A stretch of DNA of 64,000 bases. It comes from Pseudozobellia thermophila (GTDB lineage: Bacteria; Bacteroidota; Bacteroidia; Flavobacteriales; Flavobacteriaceae). Numbering within the stretch: the first letter of the stretch is position 1; each line of letters opens with the position of its first letter. Location: contig NZ_FQYU01000004.1 in the NCBI RefSeq assembly GCF_900141855.1, forward strand, positions 186,001-250,000. The letters run 5' to 3'. The notes beneath the pieces were generated by a model that ran no database searches, was not told the DNA's origin, and worked only from the letters and a program-made list of their open reading frames with translations. This document shows, one piece after another, positions 41,401 through 47,667 of the stretch. The translations under genes and the position numbers were made by a program.

Positions 41401-44210
41401 AATCCCGTAAATGTATGGGTTCCGGGCGTGCCAGGGGTTACCAAGGCCCCTCCGTTGATTCGGTACTGATGGCTTCCTATCGGTGCGGTTCCCGCAGTGG
41501 AAGAAACCGTTATTTCGGCATCGTTCGTAGTTGAATAACAGTAATCGGCCGAATCGAAGCTAATAGCCGGGGCATCGATTTCTGTAAGCGTGAATGTTGT
41601 CGATGCGGTACAGCCTTCCGAATCGATCACGGTCAAGGTATAGGTTCCCTCCTCCGTTAGATTACCGAAAGTGTTTCCTGTTTTTGGCCCATCTGTCCGT
41701 CCATCGCTGGGCGGCCAATCCAACTGGTAGCGGTATCCGCCGAAGCCACCTGTGGCACTGGCCACGACCCTACCTATATTGAGGTTCTGGCAACTCATAT
41801 CGGTTACTGCGGGACTTACGCTTAAAGGGGTGCCGGCCTCTTCCACATCGAAGGAAGCGGTAGAGGTACAGTTGGTATCGTTGTCGGTCACGGTAATTTC
41901 GTAGGTACCGGCACCCAAACCGGTGATCGGTATCTCGAGATCGCTACTTGTTCCGCTGGCAACCGGTGTGCCCGGCAATCGGACAATCGTATAGTCGTAA
42001 TCGGTAGCAAAGCCGTCGACCAAAAAGGCCCCGTTGCCATCGGTGGCCCCTGGACATACCTTGCGGTCGCCTCCCGATTTCACTTGCGCCCGAATGGAGC
42101 TTATTCCGCCCGTGGTAAAGCTTGCCGTATAGGTACAGCCGTCGGTATCGGTGATTTCAAATTGGTAGGAAGTGTCCAAATTCAACCCGTTAAAGACGTT
42201 GCTGGCCTGTGCAGGAGGCAAGGTCGTCGTTGGATGCGATGAGATTATCTCGTACTGTGCCACCGAAAAACTTGCCGGTTGCACATCGATGGTAACCCTG
42301 CTTGTGCCCGTGGCACAATCTAAATTGTCCTGTACAAAATTTATGGATGTGGGCGGCACCGGTTCCGATACCGTTATCGGCGAAAGGGCTTGGTAACATC
42401 CGGCGTCGTCCCTGACATAGGGGGTATACGTACCCGGGGCCACTCCCGTAAAAGTGGTACCCGACTGAAAAGTACCATCGATGCTATATTCGTAGCCCGA
42501 TCCCGACCCCCCGCTGGCCGGGGCAAAATCGATGATCGCACCGCCATTGGCACAGGTATAGTCCTGTGTCAGGGTCCATGAACTGCTCAAACCACCGGCA
42601 GAGGTAACCGTTACGGGAGGCAAGGAAAGCACACACGAGAATGCACCTTGCGAATACTGTACCTCAACGATATTATAGGTACCGTCGGCCACCGGAATGG
42701 TTGACGAAGAGATAAAGGGATCGCTTGGGTCGTTGGTCGCCCTAAACTCCAGATTGAACCCTTTGGCATCAACAATGTTAAATTCGACCTTTCCGCCCCC
42801 ATTGGTACATGTACCCACAATGTCCGATGCCGTAATATCGGGCGGGGTCAATTCGGCCACGTATTCCGATTTTTCGGCCGTACACCCTTGATCGTCGGTA
42901 ATATAGAAAGTATAGGTACCGGGGCTGGTTACCGTATACGAGCTCGTACCCGAGAAAAACCCGCCTGAATCACCGCCATCACTAACCGTATAGCTATACG
43001 AGCCAGAACCTCCCGAAGGAGTTACATCTATATCGACACTGGAAATCGTAGAACAGCCAAAACTCATGCCATTGGTATCGGTATCGACCGATATCGGGCT
43101 AAGGCCCACGCCCACGGTAATAGGGTCGCCGTTAACATCGGTATACTGTATGGGTGCCGGAATTCCGTTCGGGATATCCTCCTTACATTCATTGGTTTCG
43201 ACCTTAACGGCATAGGTACCCTCACTTACGGCACCAAAGGTATAGGTGTTGCTCGTTATGGTAGACGTAAACTCTATTTCCACACCGTTCTCGTCCAATA
43301 AGGTATATACGTACGGACCGGGCACCTCGGGGTTGACGGTCACGTCGATACTACCGGTTTCGCCACTACAGACGGGATTGGTAAAGCTTACGTCGATTTC
43401 CATATCGACCTGCTCGATCTCAATGATTTCGTACAAATACTCACAGACCTGTCCTTCGATATTTAGCCTGGCCTGTACTTGGTAAGATCCGGGGCCGAGA
43501 TTGTCGAAAATCGATGAAGATTGGTAGGGACCAAAGGGGTTGGCCCCTTCGCGAATACGGAATTGGTAACTATTGGGTAGCCCGGTAATCTCAATTCGGC
43601 CCGGGCTGTTGCAAACGTAGTTCTTTTTGGTATAGGTTTGGGTAATGGTACTCTTGACAACTTCGATATAGTAGAATTGGCCCCCATTGACCTGAACCCT
43701 AAATTCGGCACCATTGACGGCCGAAATACTACTTGCATCGAGATTGAAGGTATTGCCTATCCCCACTTCGGTATAGGTCGCACTATAATCCGGGCAGGCC
43801 AAATTCGTATTCGGGGTGGCTCCCGTAAGCTCTTGCCACGATACACTGCCGTAAGGCCCTCCCGATAAACTTATCGTGCGGTCGTCCGAATCACCACAAA
43901 GAATAAACCGGGCAACCGTGGCACCATCGTTGGTACAGGTTTCCACTTGATCATACCCCTGAACAATCGTCATGAACATGGGAGCGCTTGCCGATTTGCC
44001 CTCCTTTTTATCCTTAACTGAATTTTTGAGGAAGGCGGAACGGTTGTCTTTAGTTTCGTCCTTTTCAAGGGAGACAGCCTCCTTAACTGCCTCGGCCACC
44101 TCGCTGATAAGCGTGTGTACGTTAGCATTGGCCATTGTCGTAGCGCATACTACTGTTACGGACAAGAACAGTAGGGCAACAAGAACATGCCGCATTTTTT
44201 TTGGAAACAT
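35448..44210 (-). CDS. giant multi-repeat surface adhesin with T9SS type-B sorting domain
   Basis: A 2,920-residue secreted protein. A signal peptide (VALLFLSVTVVCATTMANA) is followed by a short Glu/Lys-rich segment. About 29 SprB-like beta modules of roughly 95 residues follow, each ending in a line such as PGTYTFYITDDQGC or SGNYRVTVRDSEGC; this count is by eye. The last 85 or so residues form a CHU_C/gliding-motility-type domain (FFSPNGDNENDYW, IYDRYGRVV, WDGTYDGKELPTGDYWY), the type-B signal for T9SS export. Repeats diverge too much for simple DNA tandem duplication. Expected role: cell-surface adhesion or gliding, by analogy with SprB. No PorP/SprF gene lies next to it. Confidence 0.92.
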   Translation of the reverse strand: MFPKKMRHVLVALLFLSVTVVCATTMANANVHTLISEVAEAVKEAVSLEKDETKDNRSAFLKNSVKDKKEGKSASAPMFMTIVQGYDQVETCTNDGATVARFILCGDSDDRTISLSGGPYGSVSWQELTGATPNTNLACPDYSATYTEVGIGNTFNLDASSISAVNGAEFRVQVNGGQFYYIEVVKSTITQTYTKKNYVCNSPGRIEITGLPNSYQFRIREGANPFGPYQSSSIFDNLGPGSYQVQARLNIEGQVCEYLYEIIEIEQVDMEIDVSFTNPVCSGETGSIDVTVNPEVPGPYVYTLLDENGVEIEFTSTITSNTYTFGAVSEGTYAVKVETNECKEDIPNGIPAPIQYTDVNGDPITVGVGLSPISVDTDTNGMSFGCSTISSVDIDVTPSGGSGSYSYTVSDGGDSGGFFSGTSSYTVTSPGTYTFYITDDQGCTAEKSEYVAELTPPDITASDIVGTCTNGGGKVEFNIVDAKGFNLEFRATNDPSDPFISSSTIPVADGTYNIVEVQYSQGAFSCVLSLPPVTVTSAGGLSSSWTLTQDYTCANGGAIIDFAPASGGSGSGYEYSIDGTFQSGTTFTGVAPGTYTPYVRDDAGCYQALSPITVSEPVPPTSINFVQDNLDCATGTSRVTIDVQPASFSVAQYEIISSHPTTTLPPAQASNVFNGLNLDTSYQFEITDTDGCTYTASFTTGGISSIRAQVKSGGDRKVCPGATDGNGAFLVDGFATDYDYTIVRLPGTPVASGTSSDLEIPITGLGAGTYEITVTDNDTNCTSTASFDVEEAGTPLSVSPAVTDMSCQNLNIGRVVASATGGFGGYRYQLDWPPSDGRTDGPKTGNTFGNLTEEGTYTLTVIDSEGCTASTTFTLTEIDAPAISFDSADYCYSTTNDAEITVSSTAGTAPIGSHQYRINGGALVTPGTPGTHTFTGLVPGNYTIEVVDGNGCTASTSTIRIPPQIQVSLDINEEIACGGTGEMQIDVSGGDISNLSATSYTILKDGVPVAGHTGNPLPGASFTYTMSYSDYGDYTVEVSDSNGCNAVSEPLTFAEPTNIAANHRIVGPSCGDNNSGFVEIIPVVASGVPPFEVVFAPVGELQNDPLDPNNPAGPDPIDYNFTAQTIYSGLAAGDYEYVVKDARNCTTGVIPITVAPDPNPAPEITVTPIDATCSGGDLSGGVTVSMPTFGIEEYTVIVEDSYGNPIVTRENVVDTNFPLTINDPGLVPGNYQVVVLDSRGCNDLETFTIDTSSLDIVPHYPTPPGICTPGGTTVCVDIINGTGPYEIRLADPDPLAGWTTPNNPPDNHCFSNLLWGVSYTVEVRDLGTGCTYEEVITLPDNGSLDVALAIDNANCYNGDVGLEYTITSGTGPYNVVITNLDTGDVVLNLTNSVVTNDTFPVPSGHYGISVEDTATNCSDGDEDEAILLTPRVDVIDNQNANCNDMGQLTVRGSGGTPYSTGAPYRYAFMPAGTPPTLTDFSDAATVFLPGSPAPGTEYDIWVRDANDCSYRVSAAVIQENPALPLIDPIVENQCDVTASSAGGFDIVLSLPGNFETPTFTLNGISQTVAHTGDPAINTTASFTVNNIGSYDFNIIDADGCEVNGVAEVFQVLTASGDFTSEPSCEVDDGVITITADGGSGDFSYHLTGTDIFWGTVDIVDPNSDGIFEGIPAGDYQVEITDNIVDNGFTNCTITVGGIVRSAPTSPVIDDTGASDVSCNGANDGSISASLTPGTDVDGIQEYNLYSGTIGALPSNLDTSSRINTNLSGSFTALAPGTYVIEVVTDRDCFDREEVVINEPPPFEIDAVAGTLACNPAANQYSTTIVSASIVPGNVGNGGPYGYKIDPADSYQSSPDFVIVDTGSDQTITIYAIDANGCEFIDSVTVLAPNEVTATITQLSPMDCENPERIRIDVTGTTNFIIEDQGFSVASVSPVSQPSGTFVEFDLPMVAGEYNLQVNDQNGCTYPIQAYVVNEPVLPEVTISQNEPVGCFGATDGVLNIEITNLASLTNFSGVYEYTVYEASDPGFSGGAFGTPVGGNSTGTIDATLNNPATITGLEGGSLRVVIREQGKTVGACNVFSNVSTVQTPNEQLLITTMEEIGRVGCTEDLGEIVVTTQGGWDNLPYEYMLEYENPVGSGFAPHSNPAYASFAANGTNNRFTGLSSGNYRVTVRDSEGCTHTAELELLPVPPIEAEAIITRELECPLGNDAVIVAVEPGTTTPGAIGGVPTGGYQYRLLSLGSNDNTDVVSSTGYQSDPEFVGAAGTGVIPAGFYAVEVVSTLGCSFVTDPIEVVAPPPINPVLIQTSVPACGNDATMMIRVNNPQGGAYEYSVNNSGGPWFPIDELDSNGLPVKTGIPGTIGQSYRYEVRKVGSLSSCLARKTNGITITAAQPLTLDPTSPTFDVSCAYEVDGRIEAVANGGTGVYEFRIYDTDPGTDAFAAESLPTYNNLPMQDYGTFENLEAGSYWISVISRQNCGVVQGPFVIDEPQPVTIDYSSTPTSCYGESDGTITMEVTSSASGLVKFSIEPNLSEFFSDPDNPTVYTFTDLPANTPSNPSYTVLAQDEEGCPQTFEIVVTEPDELEVTDVATTPETCIGFADGTAQLTVTGGTPFVDPTTMATYYETKLVGPGSDGSEVFERNDNLFFDNLIGGETYIVFVQDANLCGTDVAIPIEIGVDLTAEPIIQYGCEGIFPNSTVTIEMHEDGLMPQLLFALNPADPTDAITAMATTEHTWGDLPAGDYTAYIYHENGCTNMVEFTMDAYDPLTLTAEKTGPNEITATAEGGFGGYEFFFDGVSYGSEGIYTTTESGTVDIRVVDQNGCEAVATIPFEFTGMLEIPNFFSPNGDNENDYWAPGNREFFPNIEVIIYDRYGRVVAELDQVSKWDGTYDGKELPTGDYWYVVNQNDDRDIRYVGHFTLYR

Positions 44211-44345
44211 AGGTTAAGTCTTAGTTAATTAAGGACAAATGCGATTTGGGGGCAATTTATCCTTAAGCGTAATTATTTAAACTTATAAATTCTCTTTATA
44301 TTTAAGCGCTAGGCATACATTAATACTATCATTTAACGTGAAACC

Positions 44346-45467
44346 ATGAAAAATAGTGTACTTCTTATCTGCTTAACCTTTGTTATCTTTAACTGGTCTT
44401 GCGCTCAAGACCCTGAAAACCAGGTAAATAATCCAAAAAACATACCCTTTACCCCCGAATTGATGATCGATAAAATGCAGATTCCCTGGGGAATGGCCTT
44501 TCTACCCGACGGAAGCATGCTGGTAACCGAAAAGTCGGGCGAGATCATCCACTTTAAGAACGGCACCAAAACCAAGGTTTCGAACGTACCAAAGGTCTAC
44601 AATAGAGGGCAGGGCGGACTTTTGGACATAGAGGTGCATCCCGATTACAAAAACAACGGTTGGATCTACATTTCCTATTCTTCCGAAGAGGGTCCGGAAA
44701 AAGGTGGTCACACGGCCTTGATGCGTGCCAAATTGAAAAACAACGCCCTAGTAGAGAACGAATTACTGTACAAGGCCACACCCAATACGACCAAGGGCCA
44801 ACATTTTGGTTCGCGTATCGTTTTTGACAACGACGGTTACTTGTTCCTATCCATCGGGGAACGGGGAGCCCGTGACGAAAACCCACAGGACATTACCCGC
44901 GACGGCGGTAAGATATACCGCTTTTACGACGACGGAAGAATACCCGAAGACAACCCGTTTGTAGGCCAGGAAGGCGCCAAAACGGCCATTTATAGTTACG
45001 GCCACAGAAATCCGCAAGGTTTGGCCAAACACCCCGTAACCGGTGAAATTTGGGACAACGAGCACGGACCTCGGGGAGGCGACGAGATCAACATCATAAA
45101 ACCGGGTGCCAATTACGGTTGGCCGGTAATAACCTATGGCATCAATTACAGCGGAACTCCCATTACCGACAAAACCGAAATGGAGGGTATGGAACAGCCT
45201 TTGTATTACTGGTTGCCCAGTATCGCGCCAAGTGGAATGGCTTTCGTTACATCGGACAAGTACGGTGATTGGAAGGGCAGCATTCTGGTCGGATCGCTTA
45301 AATTTCAATATTTGGAACGTCTTGTCCTGGATGGCGGAAAGGTGGTCAACCGAGAAAAACTTATGGCCGACATCGGCCGTGTACGGGATGTAAAGGAGGG
45401 ACCTGATGGATTGATATATGTGGCCGTCGAAGGCAAAGGCGTCTATAAACTGCTTCCCAAAAACTAG
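44346..45467 (+). CDS. PQQ-dependent soluble-type sugar dehydrogenase
   Basis: A 373-residue exported six-bladed propeller of the GSDH/aldose-sugar dehydrogenase family, which oxidises aldoses with pyrroloquinoline quinone. Visible features: a signal sequence with a cysteine (VIFNWSCAQ), IPWGMAFLPDGSMLVTEKSG, GGLLDIEVHPDY, FGSRIVFDNDGYLFLSIGERG, YGHRNPQGLA, and WDNEHGPRGGDEINIIKPGANYGWP, which holds PQQ and calcium ligands. A small cytochrome c gene follows after 43 bases and is the likely electron acceptor. No PQQ biosynthesis genes are in the window, so PQQ may be acquired. Confidence 0.93.
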   Translation: MKNSVLLICLTFVIFNWSCAQDPENQVNNPKNIPFTPELMIDKMQIPWGMAFLPDGSMLVTEKSGEIIHFKNGTKTKVSNVPKVYNRGQGGLLDIEVHPDYKNNGWIYISYSSEEGPEKGGHTALMRAKLKNNALVENELLYKATPNTTKGQHFGSRIVFDNDGYLFLSIGERGARDENPQDITRDGGKIYRFYDDGRIPEDNPFVGQEGAKTAIYSYGHRNPQGLAKHPVTGEIWDNEHGPRGGDEINIIKPGANYGWPVITYGINYSGTPITDKTEMEGMEQPLYYWLPSIAPSGMAFVTSDKYGDWKGSILVGSLKFQYLERLVLDGGKVVNREKLMADIGRVRDVKEGPDGLIYVAVEGKGVYKLLPKN

Positions 45468-45510
45468 GTTCCCATTTTCGAAATTCGATGTACCCAAAAA
45501 ACCGTCTTAT

Positions 45511-45909
45511 ATGAGATTGATACCCGTCTTGGCGTTGGCCCTATGGACCTCCTGTGCGGTTTATTCGCAAGAGGCCGATTTGGAAGAAAGCATGTTGCGC
45601 GGTAAGGACATCTATATGGATTTTTGTGTTACCTGCCACCTCGAAAACGGTGAAGGTGTGGCGAATACCTTCCCTCCCCTCGCCCAATCGGACTACCTTG
45701 CCCAAAACCGGACAGCCAGTATCAGGGGGGTCAAATACGGGCAACAGGGCGAAATCGTCGTCAATGGGGTTACCTACAACAATGCCATGCCGAGCATGGG
45801 TCTCGAGCCCGAAGAAATTGCCGATGTCATGAACTACATTATGAACTCTTGGGGCAACTGGTCCGACAAACTCGTGACCACCGACGAAGTAAAGGCCGTG
45901 GCCGAATGA
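45511..45909 (+). CDS. small exported cytochrome c
   Basis: A 132-residue protein with a signal sequence (LIPVLALALWTSCAVYSQ) and a single class I haem site CVTCH; the distal methionine is probably in NNAMPSMG. It is expected to take electrons from the PQQ dehydrogenase encoded just upstream and pass them to the respiratory chain. The frame is open to 45418, inside the dehydrogenase gene, but the ATG at 45511 gives the correct signal peptide. Its stop codon directly abuts the murQ stop on the other strand. Confidence 0.92.
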   Translation: MRLIPVLALALWTSCAVYSQEADLEESMLRGKDIYMDFCVTCHLENGEGVANTFPPLAQSDYLAQNRTASIRGVKYGQQGEIVVNGVTYNNAMPSMGLEPEEIADVMNYIMNSWGNWSDKLVTTDEVKAVAE

Positions 45910-46719
45910 TTACGCCCCGGCATCCAAGGCCGCTTTGACCGACCCGTGTTTTTTAAGCAGTTTTTCGGCCTCCGCATAAGGAATGTCGAGACCTTCGGCC
46001 ACATACCGAACCCCCCGATCAACCAACTTGTTGTTGCTCAATTGCATATTGACCATTTTATTGCCCTTCACCCTTCCGATCTTGATCATCAAGGCGGTAG
46101 AGATCATGTTCAACGCCAGTTTCTGCGAGGTTCCACTTTTCATTCGCGTACTTCCGGTAACAAATTCGGGGCCCACGTTCATTTCGATGGGGATATCCGC
46201 TGCCTTGGCCAAGGGAGAACCAGGGTTATTGGTGATTCCCGCCGTCAACAAACCTCTTTTCCTCGCCTCTGATATGCCGCCCAAAACATAGGGAGTAGTA
46301 CCCGAAGCCGCAATGCCGACCACCGTATCCAGCTCGTTGATGTTATAAACCATCATATCTTTCCAAGCCTGTTGCTCGTCGTCCTCGGCATGCTCTACCG
46401 ATTTTCGAATGGCCTGGTCGCCACCGGCAATCAAGCCGATTACCCGTGTATGGGGTAAGCCGTAGGTAGGCGGAATCTCGGAGGCATCCAAAATGCCCAA
46501 CCTTCCACTGGTTCCCGCACCGATATAGAAAAGCCGGCCACCTTTTTCAAAGCGCTCGGCCAAGGCATCGACCAAACGGGTAATCTGGGGAATGGTCTCG
46601 GCAACGGCATCGGCCACCTTTTGGTCTTCCTCGTTCATTTTTTTAAGTATGGAAACCGTATCGAGCTGCTCTAGATTATCGTGGTTCGAAGCCGCTTCGG
46701 TTATTTTGGTATAATTCAT
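45910..46719 (-). CDS. murQ: N-acetylmuramic acid 6-phosphate etherase
   Basis: MurQ removes D-lactate from MurNAc-6-phosphate, giving GlcNAc-6-phosphate, in peptidoglycan recycling. The 269-residue SIS-fold protein has IGAGTSGRLGILDASE (Glu81 at the position of E. coli Glu83), the IAGGDQAIRKSVEHAEDD segment (Glu112 matching the second catalytic Glu), and GPEFVTGSTRMKSGT. It is somewhat shorter than the E. coli enzyme (about 298), missing C-terminal residues rather than the active site. It follows the DeoR-type regulator by five bases, so the two are co-transcribed. Confidence 0.96.
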   Translation of the reverse strand: MNYTKITEAASNHDNLEQLDTVSILKKMNEEDQKVADAVAETIPQITRLVDALAERFEKGGRLFYIGAGTSGRLGILDASEIPPTYGLPHTRVIGLIAGGDQAIRKSVEHAEDDEQQAWKDMMVYNINELDTVVGIAASGTTPYVLGGISEARKRGLLTAGITNNPGSPLAKAADIPIEMNVGPEFVTGSTRMKSGTSQKLALNMISTALMIKIGRVKGNKMVNMQLSNNKLVDRGVRYVAEGLDIPYAEAEKLLKKHGSVKAALDAGA

Positions 46720-46724
46720 AATCG

Positions 46725-47474
46725 TTATAAAATTCTAATATCGTGGTTTCTGAATGAATTTAAAAGTTGGTCGTTCGGATCGAGCTCGGTAATCATGGTA
46801 TTGATCGCATTGATGTCACAGGTCTTATACCTATGCTGCGAGTTGAGCTTTTCCGAGATGGATAAAAGTACCGTTTTTTTCGAGCATTTTATAACGGCCT
46901 TTTTTACCTGCACAATATCCCAATCAAATTCGGTGAGTCCGTAGAACGAATCCACGTAACCGGTACCGATAAAGCTATAGTCCACTTTTATCTCCGATAG
47001 GTTATGGATGGCATTCGCCCCGATGGTGGTCTGCGACTCGCTCGACACCTCCCCTCCTATAATAATTACGGTAATATTGGGCTTGCCCAATAATTCGGAT
47101 GCGACCGGAAGGCTATGGGTGAAGCAGGTCAGGCTCAAATTCTGCGGAATCAAGCGGGCCAACTCGGAACACGTCGTGCCCCCATCGATAAAAATTACCG
47201 ACCCCGGTCGCAATAGGCTCAGGGCCTTTTGGGCGATTTTGTTTTTCTCTTCGAGCTTATAGACATTATGGTTTCTGGTGCTGTTCATCGTAAAACCCAA
47301 CGAAATGGCTCCCCCATGCACCTTTCGAAGCTTGTTTTCGGCATCCAGTTCCTTTACATCGCGACGGACCGTATCTATCGAAACGTCGAGGGCCTCGGCT
47401 ATATCCGTCAGTAGAATACGGTTGTGAAGCTCAACCTCGTTCAAAATCGTTTGTTGTCGTTCTTCCTTTAGCAT
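46725..47474 (-). CDS. DeoR/GlpR-family transcriptional regulator
   Basis: A 249-residue repressor-type protein: an N-terminal DeoR winged helix (LLTDIAEALDVSIDTVRRDV, then KLRKVHGGA) and a C-terminal sugar-phosphate-sensing domain (FIDGGTTCSELARLIP, TIGANAIHNLSEIKVDYSFIG). The family usually senses a phosphorylated sugar. Start: ATG at 47474 (MLKEERQQTIL). The longer frame begins with a TTG that is itself part of a perfect -7 box (47505-47512), so it is rejected. murQ follows within five bases and nagB is divergent, making this the probable regulator of the amino-sugar locus through the repeats at 47528-47604. Confidence 0.92.
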   Translation of the reverse strand: MLKEERQQTILNEVELHNRILLTDIAEALDVSIDTVRRDVKELDAENKLRKVHGGAISLGFTMNSTRNHNVYKLEEKNKIAQKALSLLRPGSVIFIDGGTTCSELARLIPQNLSLTCFTHSLPVASELLGKPNITVIIIGGEVSSESQTTIGANAIHNLSEIKVDYSFIGTGYVDSFYGLTEFDWDIVQVKKAVIKCSKKTVLLSISEKLNSQHRYKTCDINAINTMITELDPNDQLLNSFRNHDIRIL

Positions 47475-47504
47475 TTCATCAATGAATTCGTAATTATCAG
47501 GCTG

Positions 47505-47512
47505 CAAATATA
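47505..47512 (-). promoter_or_regulatory. -7 box for the regulator-murQ transcript
   Basis: Read on the minus strand this is TATATTTG, identical to the box facing nagB on the other strand. It lies 30 bases before the regulator ATG. No clear -33 TTG was found. Confidence 0.45.
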
Positions 47513-47527
47513 GCTAATATTATCACA

Positions 47528-47604
47528 TGCCGTTTTTTACTGCTTTAAAGTTAATAAATCATTAAAAAAGCAAAAAACAGCAAAATAAAAAGCAAAAAAC
47601 AGCA
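47528..47604. promoter_or_regulatory. candidate DeoR-regulator operator: two exact 18-bp repeats plus a partial inverted copy
   Basis: AAAAAGCAAAAAACAGCA occurs exactly at 47565-47582 and 47587-47604, a 22-bp offset, about two helical turns. An inverted half-site TGCCGTTTTTT at 47528-47538 matches the complement of AAAAAACAGCA with one mismatch. All three lie between the two outward-facing TATATTTG boxes, as expected for a site controlling both transcripts. Confidence 0.6.
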
Positions 47605-47623
47605 CATCAAAGGCTTTCTTGCC

Positions 47624-47631
47624 TATATTTG
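47624..47631 (+). promoter_or_regulatory. -7 box of the nagB transcript
   Basis: TATATTTG, a perfect TAnnTTTG, ends 36 bases before the nagB ATG. The exact repeat B ends 19 bases upstream, so bound regulator would cover the -33 region. Confidence 0.5.
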
Positions 47632-47667
47632 CACGATTCTAAACTTCTACCTAAAGAACGATCTAAA

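Noticed and set aside
42000-44200. Repeated modules in the adhesin considered as DNA tandem repeats or a CRISPR-like array
   Set aside because: Similarity is at protein level only; module DNA and spacing vary, with no constant repeat unit.
45511-45909. Cytochrome c protein considered as a lipoprotein
   Set aside because: The cysteine in LWTSCAVYSQ has a poor lipobox, and the VYSQ end fits ordinary signal-peptidase cleavage; left as exported with type undecided.
47475-47667. Longer versions of the DeoR-type regulator (start 47507) and nagB (start 47629)
   Set aside because: Both would begin with a TTG that is the last three bases of a perfect TAnnTTTG -7 box, so they cannot be on the mRNA made from that promoter.
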